A DNA stretch of 64,000 nt from Sphingomonas sp. 35-24ZXX (GCF_000786215.1 NZ_JROG01000003.1:1-64000), one strand, 5' to 3'. Counted from the stretch's first letter, positions 26,253 to 35,882 are shown. The notes: generated by a model not told the origin, from the sequence alone. Program-made: numbers and translations.

Positions 26253-28154
26253 TCAGTTGCCCACGGGCTGCTTGTCGGTCCGAGTCACCACAATGGTGGA
26301 CGACCGCGGCTTCTCGCCATTGATCGGCCAGTTGCCGGTCGGGTGCTGGATGTTGATGAAGAAGTCGGTGAGGCTGGGCGTATAGGCGATGCCGGTGATT
26401 TCGCAGCCCAGCGGGCCGACCAGGAAGCGCTTGGATTGCTTGGTGCGCTGGTCGACATGGAACATCGCGTTATGGCCAAAGGCCTGGTCGATGGTCACGC
26501 CGGTGACGCCCGAGGTGCCGGGGACCGAATGGTCGGTCTGCACCCACATGCGACCCTGCGGATCGATGCGAATGCCATCGGGGCTGGAGAAGGTGTCGCC
26601 GTTGATGTTGCCGACCAGGTTGGAGCCGCCCGATGCGAGGGCAGGGTCGCCCGCCAGCAGGAACAGTTCCCAGGTGAACGTGGTGGCGAGCGGCGAATCA
26701 CCGGCTTCGCGCATCTTGAGGATATGGCCGTGGCGGTTGGTGACACGCGGATTGACCGCATCGGTGACGCGGCGACCCGAGTTGTTGGTCAGCGCCACGA
26801 AGATGCCGGTGTTGTCGGGGGCGACCGTGATCCATTCGGGACGGTCCATCACGGTGCCGCCGGCAACGCGTGCGGCCGCTTTGGTGTTGATCAGCACATC
26901 GGCCTGGTTGCGGAAATCGATCACGGTCGGAGTCGGCGGCGTGGTGCTCTGGCTGACGTTTCCGGGATCGCGGGCACCGACGACCAGGCCGTTCTGGCCC
27001 TGCTGCAGCAGGCGCCATTCGCCGGTGCCGTCGCCGTTGAAGCGCGCGACGAACAGCTGGCCGAAATCGAGCAGGTCGATATTGGCGGCGCGGTTGGTCG
27101 CGCTGAAGGCCCGCTCGCAGACGAACTTGTAGATGCAGCCCGGGGTCGCATCGTCGCCCATGTAGAAGGCGACGCGACGGTCGGCATTGGCCATGAAAGC
27201 CGTGTTTTCATGGTCGAACCGGCCCATCGCGGTGCGCTTGGTCGGCGGGGCGAGTTCCTGGAAGGGATCGATCTCGACCACCCAGCCATAGTCGTTCGCA
27301 GGCTGGCTGGGGTCGATGTAATTGTCCGTGGTTTCCTCGCAGGTCAGATAGGTGTTCCACGGGGTGCGGCCGCTGGCGCAATTGTTCAGCGTGCCCTTGA
27401 TCGAGGTGCTGAGCAGGCCGGCAGCAGGTCCACCGGCGCGATAGGCCGAATTGCCGGTATAACGCTTGTTGTAGCGCGAATTGGGCACGACCGCCCATTT
27501 GCCGTCCGCCCCCCGGGCGATCTCGACGACGCCAACGCCGACGGCCGAAAGCGCAAGCTGGCGCTGCGCGGCGGTGGCGGCGGCCGGATTGGCCTGGACG
27601 GCAGTCGCCTCCGCATCGCTCATCAGGATGTTGAAATCGGGATATTCGAAGTTCACCGCCAACACGCCCGCGGTGTTGGGATCGATATTGGGGATGGCGA
27701 AAAGCTCCATGCCGTCATGGTTGCCGCCCGCCCATTTTTCGGCCTGGCCCGGGGTGGGGAAGGATCCGCTGAACCCTGCCACGCCCGGCTCGATCACGTC
27801 GCCGGCCTTGAGCAGCACGTTGACGTCATAGCCGGTCGGCACGGTCACGCGGTCATTCTGGTTGGCCGGCACCGAATTGAAGGTGACCGAGAAACTGGGC
27901 GCGGGAGCCGGGGTGGGGGTTGGTGTCGGCGCGGGGCCGGCGGTCGGCGGCAGGGTGACGGGGTTGCCGGTGGCATTGTTGCTGCCACCGCAGCTGGCGA
28001 CGAGGGGGGCAAGCGCGAGGCCGAACAGACCGTTGGTCAGGATGCTGCGGCGCGACGGGTTCGCCGCGACGATCGCCTCAAGGCTGTTGGCCATGCCGTG
28101 GTCGGAAATTTCGGTGCGATAAGGCGCGCGCGCGGCGTCGGTCAGATGTGACAA
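26253..28154 (-). CDS. phoX: PhoX-type phosphatase (DUF839)
   Basis: About 633 residues if started at the TTG at 28154, which follows a GGGGGAAT ribosome-binding site. An ATG at 28220 is the other option, but it sits only 28 bases from a putative Pho box, leaving almost no leader. SRRSILTNGLFGLALAPLVASCGG is split here as a twin-arginine signal and a lipobox cysteine, so it is probably a Tat-exported lipoprotein. A PT/PA-repeat linker follows, then the DUF839 beta-propeller: GGNHDGMELFAI, TPWNTYLTCEET, RFDHENTAFM, GCIYKFV and SPDGIRIDPQGRMWVQTD. PhoX enzymes are Ca/Fe phosphatases induced by phosphate starvation. It belongs with phoD and the NPP enzyme nearby. Confidence 0.85.
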   Translation of the reverse strand: MSHLTDAARAPYRTEISDHGMANSLEAIVAANPSRRSILTNGLFGLALAPLVASCGGSNNATGNPVTLPPTAGPAPTPTPTPAPAPSFSVTFNSVPANQNDRVTVPTGYDVNVLLKAGDVIEPGVAGFSGSFPTPGQAEKWAGGNHDGMELFAIPNIDPNTAGVLAVNFEYPDFNILMSDAEATAVQANPAAATAAQRQLALSAVGVGVVEIARGADGKWAVVPNSRYNKRYTGNSAYRAGGPAAGLLSTSIKGTLNNCASGRTPWNTYLTCEETTDNYIDPSQPANDYGWVVEIDPFQELAPPTKRTAMGRFDHENTAFMANADRRVAFYMGDDATPGCIYKFVCERAFSATNRAANIDLLDFGQLFVARFNGDGTGEWRLLQQGQNGLVVGARDPGNVSQSTTPPTPTVIDFRNQADVLINTKAAARVAGGTVMDRPEWITVAPDNTGIFVALTNNSGRRVTDAVNPRVTNRHGHILKMREAGDSPLATTFTWELFLLAGDPALASGGSNLVGNINGDTFSSPDGIRIDPQGRMWVQTDHSVPGTSGVTGVTIDQAFGHNAMFHVDQRTKQSKRFLVGPLGCEITGIAYTPSLTDFFINIQHPTGNWPINGEKPRSSTIVVTRTDKQPVGN

Positions 28155-28247
28155 GGCTATTCCCCCGGGAATCAGTCGGTTGCTGCCGTGACGAGCCCCT
28201 TGCTGGCCACGTTCGCGCATGTGGTGCCCTGTTTCCGCGCGATTGTG

Positions 28248-28265
28248 ATGGCGGGGGGATGACAG
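28248..28265 (-). promoter_or_regulatory. Candidate Pho box upstream of phoX
   Basis: On the minus strand: CTGTCAT-CCCC-CCGCCAT. The first heptamer matches the PhoB consensus perfectly; the second matches 5 of 7, with the standard 4-base spacer. It is about 94 bases before the preferred TTG start of phoX. A second weak match near phoD makes chance less likely. Confidence 0.5.
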
Positions 28266-28369
28266 TCGGGAGAATCAAATGCGACATCCTTATGTCGCCG
28301 TATCGGGGCCAGTTTGGCGAGGCCCCGCGGGCTTGCATTGCGCCGCGCTCGCCACCAGAATCAGCCGCT

Positions 28370-29209
28370 TCAGGCCTTAGGTCGTCCCGCGGCCAGCAGC
28401 GCAACGCCCAGCCAGAAGCCGAGCGGAAAGCTCATGCCTGCGCCGATGATCGGTACCGGAAACCAGCCGAACATCGGTGCGACAGTGACGGCAGCCATAT
28501 AGATCGCAAGCGCCAGAGCGGTCCGATCTCCGGGGCGGAACTGCCGGACGATCAGCGGCATCCCGATCAGGACCATGCAGGCCGCTGCCGTCAGCGTGAT
28601 ATGCACCTTGTTCACCAGCGAGAGGATCTGTTCCACCTCCGGTACCGGCAGCAGCGGGTCGGGCTGTACCAGCGCGAAGCCAGCAAGGCCGGCGATGCTG
28701 GCGATGGTGGCCCAGCCCGAAGGCGTGCGGGCGGGCAGCAGCCATGCAAGGCATGCCAGCGCCAGCGCGATCGCCTGCGATGCATCGGGCTGGAGCGCCA
28801 GGATGGCAACCATCACGGTGGCAAGGATGGGTGATGCCCGGTGCGTCGGGCCGAGCCTAGCCAGCGCGACCACCACGGCGGGCAGCACGAGCGCGGCGAT
28901 GTTCATGAACAGCGGTCCGATGGCGATCCAGCGGTGCACGCCCATCTGATCGGGCCCCGCAAGCGTGCCGGCAAGTGCCAGCGTGCCGATGCCGGCGATG
29001 GCGAGCCAGCTGCGCGGCCCGGGGCGGGTGCGCAGGATGGCGATGGCTGCACAGCCGCCGATCAGCCAGGCTGCGAGATTGGGGATCCAGCGCATCGCAG
29101 GGCTGCCCGCTATCACCATGGCCAGCGCGCCGCAGGCGATGCCGACAAGCGACAGGGCGGCATAGCCCGCCAGCAAACGGTGATCGTCGCGGCGCAGGAT
29201 CCGGATCAT
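28370..29209 (-). CDS. Shortened, divergent SEDS (FtsW/RodA)-like membrane protein
   Basis: A 279-residue protein with about eight to nine hydrophobic helices. Three segments resemble the SEDS proteins: GVHRWIAIGPLFMN (compare GSQRWIELGGF in the RodA of this window), ALQPDASQAIALAL (compare TQPDLGTSIAV) and GWFPVPIIGAGMSFPLGFW (compare GIPLPFLSYGGSS). The stretch that in RodA carries the catalytic-loop aspartate (LPEGHTDF) is missing and the protein is about 100 residues short, so it is probably not a glycosyltransferase. Its ATG overlaps the pth stop by four bases (ATGA). The family relation is my inference from partial motifs; a generic membrane protein remains possible. Confidence 0.55.
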   Translation of the reverse strand: MIRILRRDDHRLLAGYAALSLVGIACGALAMVIAGSPAMRWIPNLAAWLIGGCAAIAILRTRPGPRSWLAIAGIGTLALAGTLAGPDQMGVHRWIAIGPLFMNIAALVLPAVVVALARLGPTHRASPILATVMVAILALQPDASQAIALALACLAWLLPARTPSGWATIASIAGLAGFALVQPDPLLPVPEVEQILSLVNKVHITLTAAACMVLIGMPLIVRQFRPGDRTALALAIYMAAVTVAPMFGWFPVPIIGAGMSFPLGFWLGVALLAAGRPKA

Positions 29210-29775
29210 GGCTGCAGCCGCAGCGCCACATCATTCATGAAGCGCACGTCGTCGTTGGCGGCAAGCCAGCGGGCCTCCGCCGCGATCGCGCCCAGCATGT
29301 CGGTCAGGTCGTCGATTTCGGTCTTGTGATAATTGCCCAGCACATGGCCGGTCACCCGGTCCTTGTTGCCGGGATGGCCAATGCCGATGCGTACGCGGCG
29401 AAACTCGGGGCCGATATGCTGGTCGGTCGAGCGCAGGCCGTTATGCCCTGCGGTGCCGCCGCCGCGCTTCACCTTTACCTTGAAGGGCGCGAGGTCGAGC
29501 TCGTCGTGAAAGACGGTGATGGCATCGGGATCGAGCTTGAAGAAGCGCATGGCTTCGCCGATCGCCTGGCCGGATTTGTTCATGAAGGTGGCGGGCTTGA
29601 GCAACAGCAGCTTTTCGCTGCCCAGTCGCCCTTCCTGCGCCCAGCCCTGAAAGCGGCGCTTGGGAGGCTCGAAGCCATGGATTTCGGCAATGGTATCGAT
29701 GGCCATGAAGCCGACATTGTGCCGGTGCATGGCATATTCCGCGCCGGGATTGCCAAGGCCGACCCAGATTTGCAT
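29206..29775 (-). CDS. pth: Peptidyl-tRNA hydrolase
   Basis: A 189-residue enzyme that releases tRNA from peptidyl-tRNA dropped by ribosomes. Active-site parts are present: GLGNPGAEYAMHRHNVGF (Asn and catalytic His), FMNKSGQA, VFHDELDL with the aspartate, and GGGTAGHNGLRS. It follows rplY by 60 bases on the same strand, a conserved order in many proteobacteria, and its stop overlaps the next gene. Confidence 0.96.
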   Translation of the reverse strand: MQIWVGLGNPGAEYAMHRHNVGFMAIDTIAEIHGFEPPKRRFQGWAQEGRLGSEKLLLLKPATFMNKSGQAIGEAMRFFKLDPDAITVFHDELDLAPFKVKVKRGGGTAGHNGLRSTDQHIGPEFRRVRIGIGHPGNKDRVTGHVLGNYHKTEIDDLTDMLGAIAAEARWLAANDDVRFMNDVALRLQP

Positions 29776-29798
29776 CGCAGGAAACTCCGGCTCCCAAC

Positions 29799-29829
29799 CC
29801 TCTCCCCGGATCGGGGAAAGGGCGAGAGG
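29799..29829. repeat. Imperfect inverted repeat between rplY and pth
   Basis: CCTCTCCCC and GGGG...GAGAGG flank a GATC-containing centre, giving an imperfect hairpin with a bulge. It may attenuate transcription from rplY into pth or be a small dispersed palindrome; no second copy was noticed in this window. Confidence 0.35.
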
Positions 29830-29835
29830 TTTGGA

Positions 29836-30447
29836 TTATTCGCCGGCTTCGTCGGCGGCTTCGCCGTCGCTCGACTTGAGCGCCGAGGGAGCAACGATGG
29901 TCGCGATGGTGAAATCGCGGTCGGTGATCGCCGAGCTCGAGCCCTTGGGCAGCTTCACGGCCGAGATGTGGATCGAATCGCCGATTTCGGTGCCGGTGAC
30001 GTCGATTTCGATCTCGTCGGGGATGTTGGTCGCATCGCAGACCAGTTCCAGCTCGTGACGCACAACGTTGAGCACGCCGCCACGCTTCAGGCCCGGCGAG
30101 GCTTCCTCGTTGGTGAAGACAACCGGAACGGCGACTTCGACGGTCGCGCCCTTGGTGATACGCAGGAAGTCGACGTGCAGCGGACGATCGCTGACCGGGT
30201 GGAAGGCCACGTCCTTGGGCAGGGTGGTGATCTTCTTGCCATCGACTTCGAGTTCAACAATCGAGTTCATGAAGTGGCCGGTGCCGAGCAGCTTGTTCAG
30301 CGCACGCTCTTCGATGTGGATCGTTTCGGGATCTTTCTTGTCGCCGTAGATAACGGCGGGTACACGGCCTTCGCGGCGGAGTGCACGGGAGGCTCCCTTG
30401 CCTGCCCGATCACGCAGCTGGGCCGACAGGGTAAGCGTATCGCTCAT
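29836..30447 (-). CDS. rplY: Ribosomal protein bL25, long (CTC) form
   Basis: A 203-residue protein that binds 5S rRNA. The N-terminal L25 domain ([20 protein letters not shown]) is followed by the beta-rich C-terminal TL5/CTC domain ([18 protein letters not shown]) and an acidic tail. The longer form is normal in alphaproteobacteria. It is the first gene of the rplY-pth unit; 120 bases upstream separate it from the TraB/GumN gene. Confidence 0.95.
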   Translation of the reverse strand: MSDTLTLSAQLRDRAGKGASRALRREGRVPAVIYGDKKDPETIHIEERALNKLLGTGHFMNSIVELEVDGKKITTLPKDVAFHPVSDRPLHVDFLRITKGATVEVAVPVVFTNEEASPGLKRGGVLNVVRHELELVCDATNIPDEIEIDVTGTEIGDSIHISAVKLPKGSSSAITDRDFTIATIVAPSALKSSDGEAADEAGE

Positions 30448-30566
30448 GGACTGTCTCCAGATTTTGGGTGTTCGTTCAATTCCCCAGCCACGCCTCCAGG
30501 GATGACCATGGCTTCGGGGAAGGCGGGCCTATAGGCGCAGACCTTCGCAAAAGCAAGCGTTCACGG

Positions 30567-31484
30567 CTATTGCAGGCGGGTGACGGTAAAACCCCGCGCT
30601 TCGAGCATTGCCTGCACGCTGTCTTCGCCTGCCAGATGCGCCGCGCCGACCGCGACAAAGGGGTTGGCTCCCAGCGACAGCAGGTCGGCAATCTGATCGG
30701 CCCAGTCGCGGTTGCGGCGCACCAGGATCTGCTCGCGGATTTGCGGACGCTGCAGCAAGCCGCGATTGGCCGCCTCGGCCAGGGTCTCGCCATCGCCCTT
30801 CAGCCAGGCGGTCACCATGTCGCGATAGGCCTTGGGCGCGTTGTCGGCATCGGCCACGACGCTTTCCAGCATGGCGCGCTGGTCGCTCTCGGCCAGCGCA
30901 TCGAAATAGCCGAACTGGCGCGCGGGGGTTTCCAGCCCGATCACCGGCTTGCTCTGGCGGCGATAGCGCGCCGCGAGCACGCGCTCGACGCCTTCCTCGC
31001 GCAGCATGGCGAGGTTCGCGGTGGCAGCACCGGCGAGCGACAGCGCCGCAGCCCAGCTTTCGAGCGTTTCGAACCGGGCAGGGGCCAGGCGGCTGGCAGC
31101 GCGCAGCGTCTCGCCCCGCTCGCGCAGCTCGGGCGGCAGGCGATCGGCCAGCGGAGGCTGGCCAGGGCTGTTGCCCAGCTGCTGGAAGGTCCGGGTGATC
31201 TCGGCCGACTGCTCCAGTCCGACGACTTCCAGCACCAGCCGGTCGCTATCGTCCATCGCCCGCTTCATCTTCGGGCTGATCCATTTGATGTCGGGTGGCA
31301 GCGCGTGAATGCCGCCGAACAGCCAGGCCTCGCCGTCCGGACCCTGGACATGCCACAGCGCCGGCGTGCCCTTCTTCGGGCCGTCCCAGGCGGCAAGCCC
31401 GGGCTCCAGAAAGGGAAAGCCGCTGCAGGCCTGGATCAGCACAAGCAGCGGCAGCATCAGCCAGCGGACAAGGGAAGCATTCAT
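30567..31484 (-). CDS. TraB/GumN-family lipoprotein
   Basis: About 305 residues from the ATG at 31484. The first 20 residues are a lipoprotein signal (MLPLLVLIQAC). The TraB/GumN (TIKI-like) domain follows: LWHVQGPDGEAWLFGGIHALPP carries the GxH motif, LVLEVVG an acidic residue, and PFVAVGAAHLAGEDSV the second GxxH motif. Relatives in animals are metalloproteases; the bacterial role is not established. An in-frame TTG at 31514 overlaps the upstream patatin stop (TTGA) but would spoil the signal peptide. Confidence 0.85.
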   Translation of the reverse strand: MNASLVRWLMLPLLVLIQACSGFPFLEPGLAAWDGPKKGTPALWHVQGPDGEAWLFGGIHALPPDIKWISPKMKRAMDDSDRLVLEVVGLEQSAEITRTFQQLGNSPGQPPLADRLPPELRERGETLRAASRLAPARFETLESWAAALSLAGAATANLAMLREEGVERVLAARYRRQSKPVIGLETPARQFGYFDALAESDQRAMLESVVADADNAPKAYRDMVTAWLKGDGETLAEAANRGLLQRPQIREQILVRRNRDWADQIADLLSLGANPFVAVGAAHLAGEDSVQAMLEARGFTVTRLQ

Positions 31485-31510
31485 GTTGCCCAAATTAGGG
31501 ACGCGGGGGG

Positions 31511-33859
31511 TCAAAGGGAAGACGGATCCGCAAAGGCAGCTTCGATCTCTTGCCGGATGCGCGGCACAAGGCCGGGGTCGGTGGTCAGCGTGGCCTGCTC
31601 TTCATCGCAGATTGCGAGAAACGCCCGCCGCTTGAAATCGGCCAGCACCTCGCGGGGAAAGGCGGTGCCTGGCGGCATGGCAGATGCGATGATGTCGATC
31701 AGCCGCTCTGCGCCGTGCAGGCGGCCCCAGAGATAATCGTTCTCGCGATAGGCGCGGCTGAAGAACGCGCCGAAGCTGTTGAACTCGATCCCCTTCAGCG
31801 TCGCCTCTGCGCCGCCTTGGCGGATCGACTGGCAATCGTCGGGCGAGATGCGATCGACCTTGATCGGGTCATATTCATTCTGCCCTTCGCCCTGCAGCAG
31901 CGGCAGCGTGGCGATATCGTAGAAGGGGAAGCCCAGATAGGCGAGCAGCATCGAGCGGCGGCTGGCCTTTGGCAGCATGGCCAGCGCTGCCGCCAGCTGT
32001 TCGTCGACGACCGCATCGGCGCTGCGCAGGTCGCGCCGGGTTGCGAGTTCCGCAATCGCCATCGCCGGGTCATCAATCGCGCCCGCTGCGATATCGGCGA
32101 AATTCTGGCCGAGATGGTCGGTCGTCTCGCGGTCGAGATAGTGCGACAGACAGGCGTAGAGCGTGTCGTGCATCGCGACCACGGCCTCGGGCGGGGTGCG
32201 GCCGGCTTGCGCGATATCCTCGCCCAGCCGCCGGGCGAGAAAGCGCAGGCGGCGAATTCGAAAGCCCAGGTCCTGCGTGCGGAAGAACAGGATCGCCTGC
32301 TCGCTCGCTCCGCCGCCCTTGCCGGACAGCTTGTCGAGCCCGGTGCGCACCAGTTCGGCGCGAATGGAATCACGCAGGCGTTCGGCATAGAGCGCCTTGG
32401 GGCCGCGATGCGCGCGCCGCAGCGTATCGACGATATCCTCGATGATCGTCGCCAGCTTGAGTTGGCCGTACGACGCATAGGCAAAGCCCGCCATGTGCGC
32501 CGCGCGGTCCTGCGCCTTGTTGCGCCAGGCCGTCAGCCGCCGGGGGGTCGGACTGTCGAGAAACAGCGTGTAGCCGAACAGCTTGCTGACCGTCTGCTCG
32601 ACGTCATCACGCAGCGAATCGGTGATGCTGCGCATCTGCCGGACGCGCGCCGAGCGTCGTTCGATCCCCTCCAGATTGTCGCGGATCGGCTGTTCGCGGG
32701 GGATGTCGGAGATCGCACCGAAGATCGTCGAGAAGAACCCCGGCAGCCGCTCGCCCATCGCATCGCGCTCTCGCGCCTGGTCAAGCCCGCCTGCGACATC
32801 GGGCTTGGGGTCGATATAGACAAACCGCCGATCGATCTCGCGATGCGCGGGGCGGTCGCGCAGGGCGTCGATCGCTTGCGCGAACGGCGCGTTGGCGAGC
32901 ACCGACCCGTCGATCAGCACCGCGCGCTCGGCCTGACCATCGGCATGCTGCTGCGGAAAAACCCGCGCCAGGAAGGCCTCGCGGCCGGGCCATGGCTTGG
33001 CGCGGCGCGCCAGCATCCGGTCCATCTCGTTGACATTGAACGGCGGAAAGGCCCCCGGAAAGCTGGCGGTGGCGCGCGCCGCGAACACCAGTTCGGCCGG
33101 GTCCGCCAGCGCATCATCGCGGCCGCGCAGATAGCGAAAGCCGATCGAGAGCCGGTGCTCGGTCTCGACCACCTCGGCCGGGCTGTTCAGCCGAAGCCGT
33201 TCGAGATGGCCCTTGAAGTCGGTGACGGTGACAAACAGGTCGAGCGGCTGGCCCAGGGGCAGCAGGCGTGGACCCGAGGGTGCGGCGGCCATGGCTTCCA
33301 TCGCGTCATAGAGCAAAGCCGAAAACCCGGTGCCGCTGAACGGCGGGGCGAACCAGCGTGCGCGAACCAACCGTGACAGCTTGGTGCGCACCTCGCTGCG
33401 CGCTTCGGGCGCGACGCTGCGGTCGAGCGCGCCGCCGGGCCGCCGCAGCAGCAGCCACACCAAAGGTTGCGCCCAGAATTTGGTGAAGCGCGAAAACGGC
33501 CGCGCATCAGGATCGAGCAGCTGGTCGATATCAGCGCATTCCAGCCACAGCCGGGTCAAGGGTTCGAGCGACTGGCCGCTGGTCAGCGCCTGCGCCAGGA
33601 ACACCCCGTTGATGCCGCCCGCGCTTGCGCCCGCGATGATGTCCGGCAGCAATCGCAGCTTGACCTCGCTCTTTTCGGCGAAGGTCTCGAACAGTGCGCG
33701 ATACACGCCCTGGCTGCCGCCGGCGGGGGGATCGCCGGCATGAAAGCTGCGGCTCGCACGCGTCGCGCGCCAGATCTCCTTGGTGATGCCGTGCATGTAG
33801 ACCGCGAGGCTGATGCCGCCGTAGCAGACCAGGGCAAGGCGGAGTTCCTTTTGACGCAT
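31511..33859 (-). CDS. Patatin-like phospholipase-related protein
   Basis: About 782 residues from the ATG at 33859; a TTG at 33886 is possible. The N-terminal patatin domain has LALVCYGGISLAVYMHGITK (oxyanion loop), GASAGGINGVFLAQAL with the GxSxG serine, and IDGSVLANAPF with the DG dyad, so it should be an active Ser-Asp lipid acyl hydrolase. The C-terminal 400 residues are helical and match the long patatin-related family of proteobacteria. No signal peptide, so probably cytoplasmic or membrane-peripheral. Divergent from radA. Confidence 0.88.
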   Translation of the reverse strand: MRQKELRLALVCYGGISLAVYMHGITKEIWRATRASRSFHAGDPPAGGSQGVYRALFETFAEKSEVKLRLLPDIIAGASAGGINGVFLAQALTSGQSLEPLTRLWLECADIDQLLDPDARPFSRFTKFWAQPLVWLLLRRPGGALDRSVAPEARSEVRTKLSRLVRARWFAPPFSGTGFSALLYDAMEAMAAAPSGPRLLPLGQPLDLFVTVTDFKGHLERLRLNSPAEVVETEHRLSIGFRYLRGRDDALADPAELVFAARATASFPGAFPPFNVNEMDRMLARRAKPWPGREAFLARVFPQQHADGQAERAVLIDGSVLANAPFAQAIDALRDRPAHREIDRRFVYIDPKPDVAGGLDQARERDAMGERLPGFFSTIFGAISDIPREQPIRDNLEGIERRSARVRQMRSITDSLRDDVEQTVSKLFGYTLFLDSPTPRRLTAWRNKAQDRAAHMAGFAYASYGQLKLATIIEDIVDTLRRAHRGPKALYAERLRDSIRAELVRTGLDKLSGKGGGASEQAILFFRTQDLGFRIRRLRFLARRLGEDIAQAGRTPPEAVVAMHDTLYACLSHYLDRETTDHLGQNFADIAAGAIDDPAMAIAELATRRDLRSADAVVDEQLAAALAMLPKASRRSMLLAYLGFPFYDIATLPLLQGEGQNEYDPIKVDRISPDDCQSIRQGGAEATLKGIEFNSFGAFFSRAYRENDYLWGRLHGAERLIDIIASAMPPGTAFPREVLADFKRRAFLAICDEEQATLTTDPGLVPRIRQEIEAAFADPSSL

Positions 33860-33986
33860 GGTGCCGGTGCGGGCCTTGTTGTTCAATCACTCGAGATCAA
33901 TTCGCTGCAACGCTATCGATGTTACGGTCGATGGCAAGAGCAAAGCCGCAATTGCGTTCCAGTTTTGTTCGAGTTACACGGCGGTC

Positions 33987-35366
33987 ATGGCAAAACCGCG
34001 CAAAACCTATGTCTGCCAGGCCTGTGGCAGTGTCTCTAACCGCTGGCAGGGCCAGTGTCCCGATTGTGCCGAGTGGAACACCATGGTCGAGCAATCCGCG
34101 CCGACCGCCTTTTCCGCGCGGCACGACCTGCAGACCGGCGGGCAGCGGATCGCGCTCGCGCGGCTCGATGCCGTGGTCACGCTGCCGCCGCGCATCTCGA
34201 CGGGCATATCGGAGTTCGACCGCGCGCTGGGCGGCGGGCTGGTGGCGGGCTCTGCCACTTTGATGGGCGGCGATCCGGGGATCGGCAAATCGACGCTGCT
34301 GCTGCAGGCCTCGGCCAACATGGCGCGGGCAGGCCATTCGATCATCTATATCAGCGGCGAGGAAGCCGCCGACCAGGTGCGGCTGCGCGCGATGCGGCTG
34401 GGTCTGGCCGACGCGCCGATCGATCTCGCCTCGGCAACTTCGGTGCGCGACATTCTCACCACGTTGCGCAGCATGGATGCACCGGTGATGCTGGTGATCG
34501 ATTCGATCCAGACGATGCACAGCGATCTGATCGAAGGCGCGCCCGGCACGGTCAGCCAGGTCCGCGCCTCGGCGCAGGAGCTGATCCGCTTTGCCAAGGA
34601 AAGCGGCTGCGCGGTGATCCTGGTCGGCCATGTCACCAAGGATGGCAGCATCGCCGGGCCCCGCGTGCTCGAGCATATGGTCGATACCGTGATGAGCTTC
34701 GAGGGCGAACGCAGCCACCAGTACCGCATCCTGCGATCGATCAAGAACCGTTTCGGCGCGACCGACGAGATCGGCGTGTTCGCGATGGAAGAGGCGGGGC
34801 TGTCCGAGGTCGGAAACCCCTCCAGCCTGTTCCTCAGCGATCGCGATGCGCAGATGCCGGGCACCTCGGTGTTCCCGGCGCTGGAGGGCACGCGGCCCGT
34901 GCTGGTCGAGATCCAGGCTCTGACCGTGCGTCTCTCGAGCGGGGCGACCCCGCGCCGTGCGGTCGTCGGCTGGGATTCGGGCAGGCTGGCGATGGTGCTG
35001 GCGGTGCTGGAGGCGCGCTGCGGGCTCAGCTTCTCGACCGCAGAAGTGTATCTGAACGTTGCGGGCGGCTACCGCCTGTCCGATCCTGCCGCCGACATGG
35101 CGGTTGCCGCCGCGCTCATTTCCGCGATTTCGGAGCGGCCGATCGGTGCTGCGACGATCGTGTTCGGCGAGCTGGCGCTATCGGGTGAATTGCGTCCGGT
35201 CGCGCATGCCGGGCTGCGATTGCGCGAGGCGGCCAAGCTGGGCTTCGAAAAGGCTCTGGTCCCTGCGAGCGTCACCGCCAAGGGCAAGGCCGAAACCGGC
35301 GGAATGCGGCTGACATCCTATACCCGGCTGGCAAATCTCGTTGACCAACTGCTGGGTCGCAACTAG
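33987..35366 (+). CDS. radA: DNA repair protein RadA
   Basis: A 459-residue RecA-like branch-migration factor. Domains: a C4 zinc finger (CQACGSVSNRWQGQCPDC), a RecA-type ATPase with GGDPGIGKSTLLLQ (Walker A) and LVIDSIQT (Walker B), the RadA KNRFGATDEIGVFAM motif, and a C-terminal Lon-protease-like domain. The ATG at 33987 starts at the zinc finger (MAKPRKTYVC), as in the family; the earlier codon at 33858 is rejected. Followed after 12 bases by cvpA. Confidence 0.96.
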   Translation: MAKPRKTYVCQACGSVSNRWQGQCPDCAEWNTMVEQSAPTAFSARHDLQTGGQRIALARLDAVVTLPPRISTGISEFDRALGGGLVAGSATLMGGDPGIGKSTLLLQASANMARAGHSIIYISGEEAADQVRLRAMRLGLADAPIDLASATSVRDILTTLRSMDAPVMLVIDSIQTMHSDLIEGAPGTVSQVRASAQELIRFAKESGCAVILVGHVTKDGSIAGPRVLEHMVDTVMSFEGERSHQYRILRSIKNRFGATDEIGVFAMEEAGLSEVGNPSSLFLSDRDAQMPGTSVFPALEGTRPVLVEIQALTVRLSSGATPRRAVVGWDSGRLAMVLAVLEARCGLSFSTAEVYLNVAGGYRLSDPAADMAVAAALISAISERPIGAATIVFGELALSGELRPVAHAGLRLREAAKLGFEKALVPASVTAKGKAETGGMRLTSYTRLANLVDQLLGRN

Positions 35367-35378
35367 CCAGCAGGCATC

Positions 35379-35882
35379 ATGACCGCATTCGATATCCTTG
35401 TCCTGACCCTGCTGGCAGGTGGCGCGATTCTGGGCTTCCTCAATGGCTTCGTCTATGCGGCGGTTTCGCTGATCGCCTGGGTGGCGGGGATCTTCGCACT
35501 GCGCCTGTTCCACGCGCCGGTCACCGCGCTGCTCAAGGAGCCTGTGGGCAATGACAGCGGCGCGGCGGCGCTGGCTCTGGTCGGGCTGTATCTGGGAGTC
35601 TATCTGATCGGCAAGCTGATCGCGACCTCGCTCAGAACCCGCACCCGCAAATCGATGCTGGGTCCGATCGACCGGGTGCTGGGTTTCGGCTTCGGCGCGG
35701 TCAAGGGGTTGATCCTGGCAACGCTCGCCTACCTCTTGATCACCATGCTGCACGATATCGTGTGGCCGGGCGAGGGGCAGCCGCAATGGGTGACCGACAG
35801 CCGCACCTTCCCGCTGCTCAACGCGAGCGGAACCGCACTGGTCGATCTGTACGACTATCAGCAGTCGCTCGGCGATGAGTGA
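35379..35882 (+). CDS. cvpA: CvpA family membrane protein
   Basis: A 167-residue protein with four membrane segments and the CvpA start (FDILVLTLLAGGAILGFLNGFV). The conserved RVLGFGFGAVKGLILATLA lies in the third helix. CvpA proteins are linked to colicin V production and envelope stress tolerance; mechanism unclear. It overlaps the next gene by four bases (ATGA) and is probably co-transcribed with radA. Confidence 0.9.
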   Translation: MTAFDILVLTLLAGGAILGFLNGFVYAAVSLIAWVAGIFALRLFHAPVTALLKEPVGNDSGAAALALVGLYLGVYLIGKLIATSLRTRTRKSMLGPIDRVLGFGFGAVKGLILATLAYLLITMLHDIVWPGEGQPQWVTDSRTFPLLNASGTALVDLYDYQQSLGDE

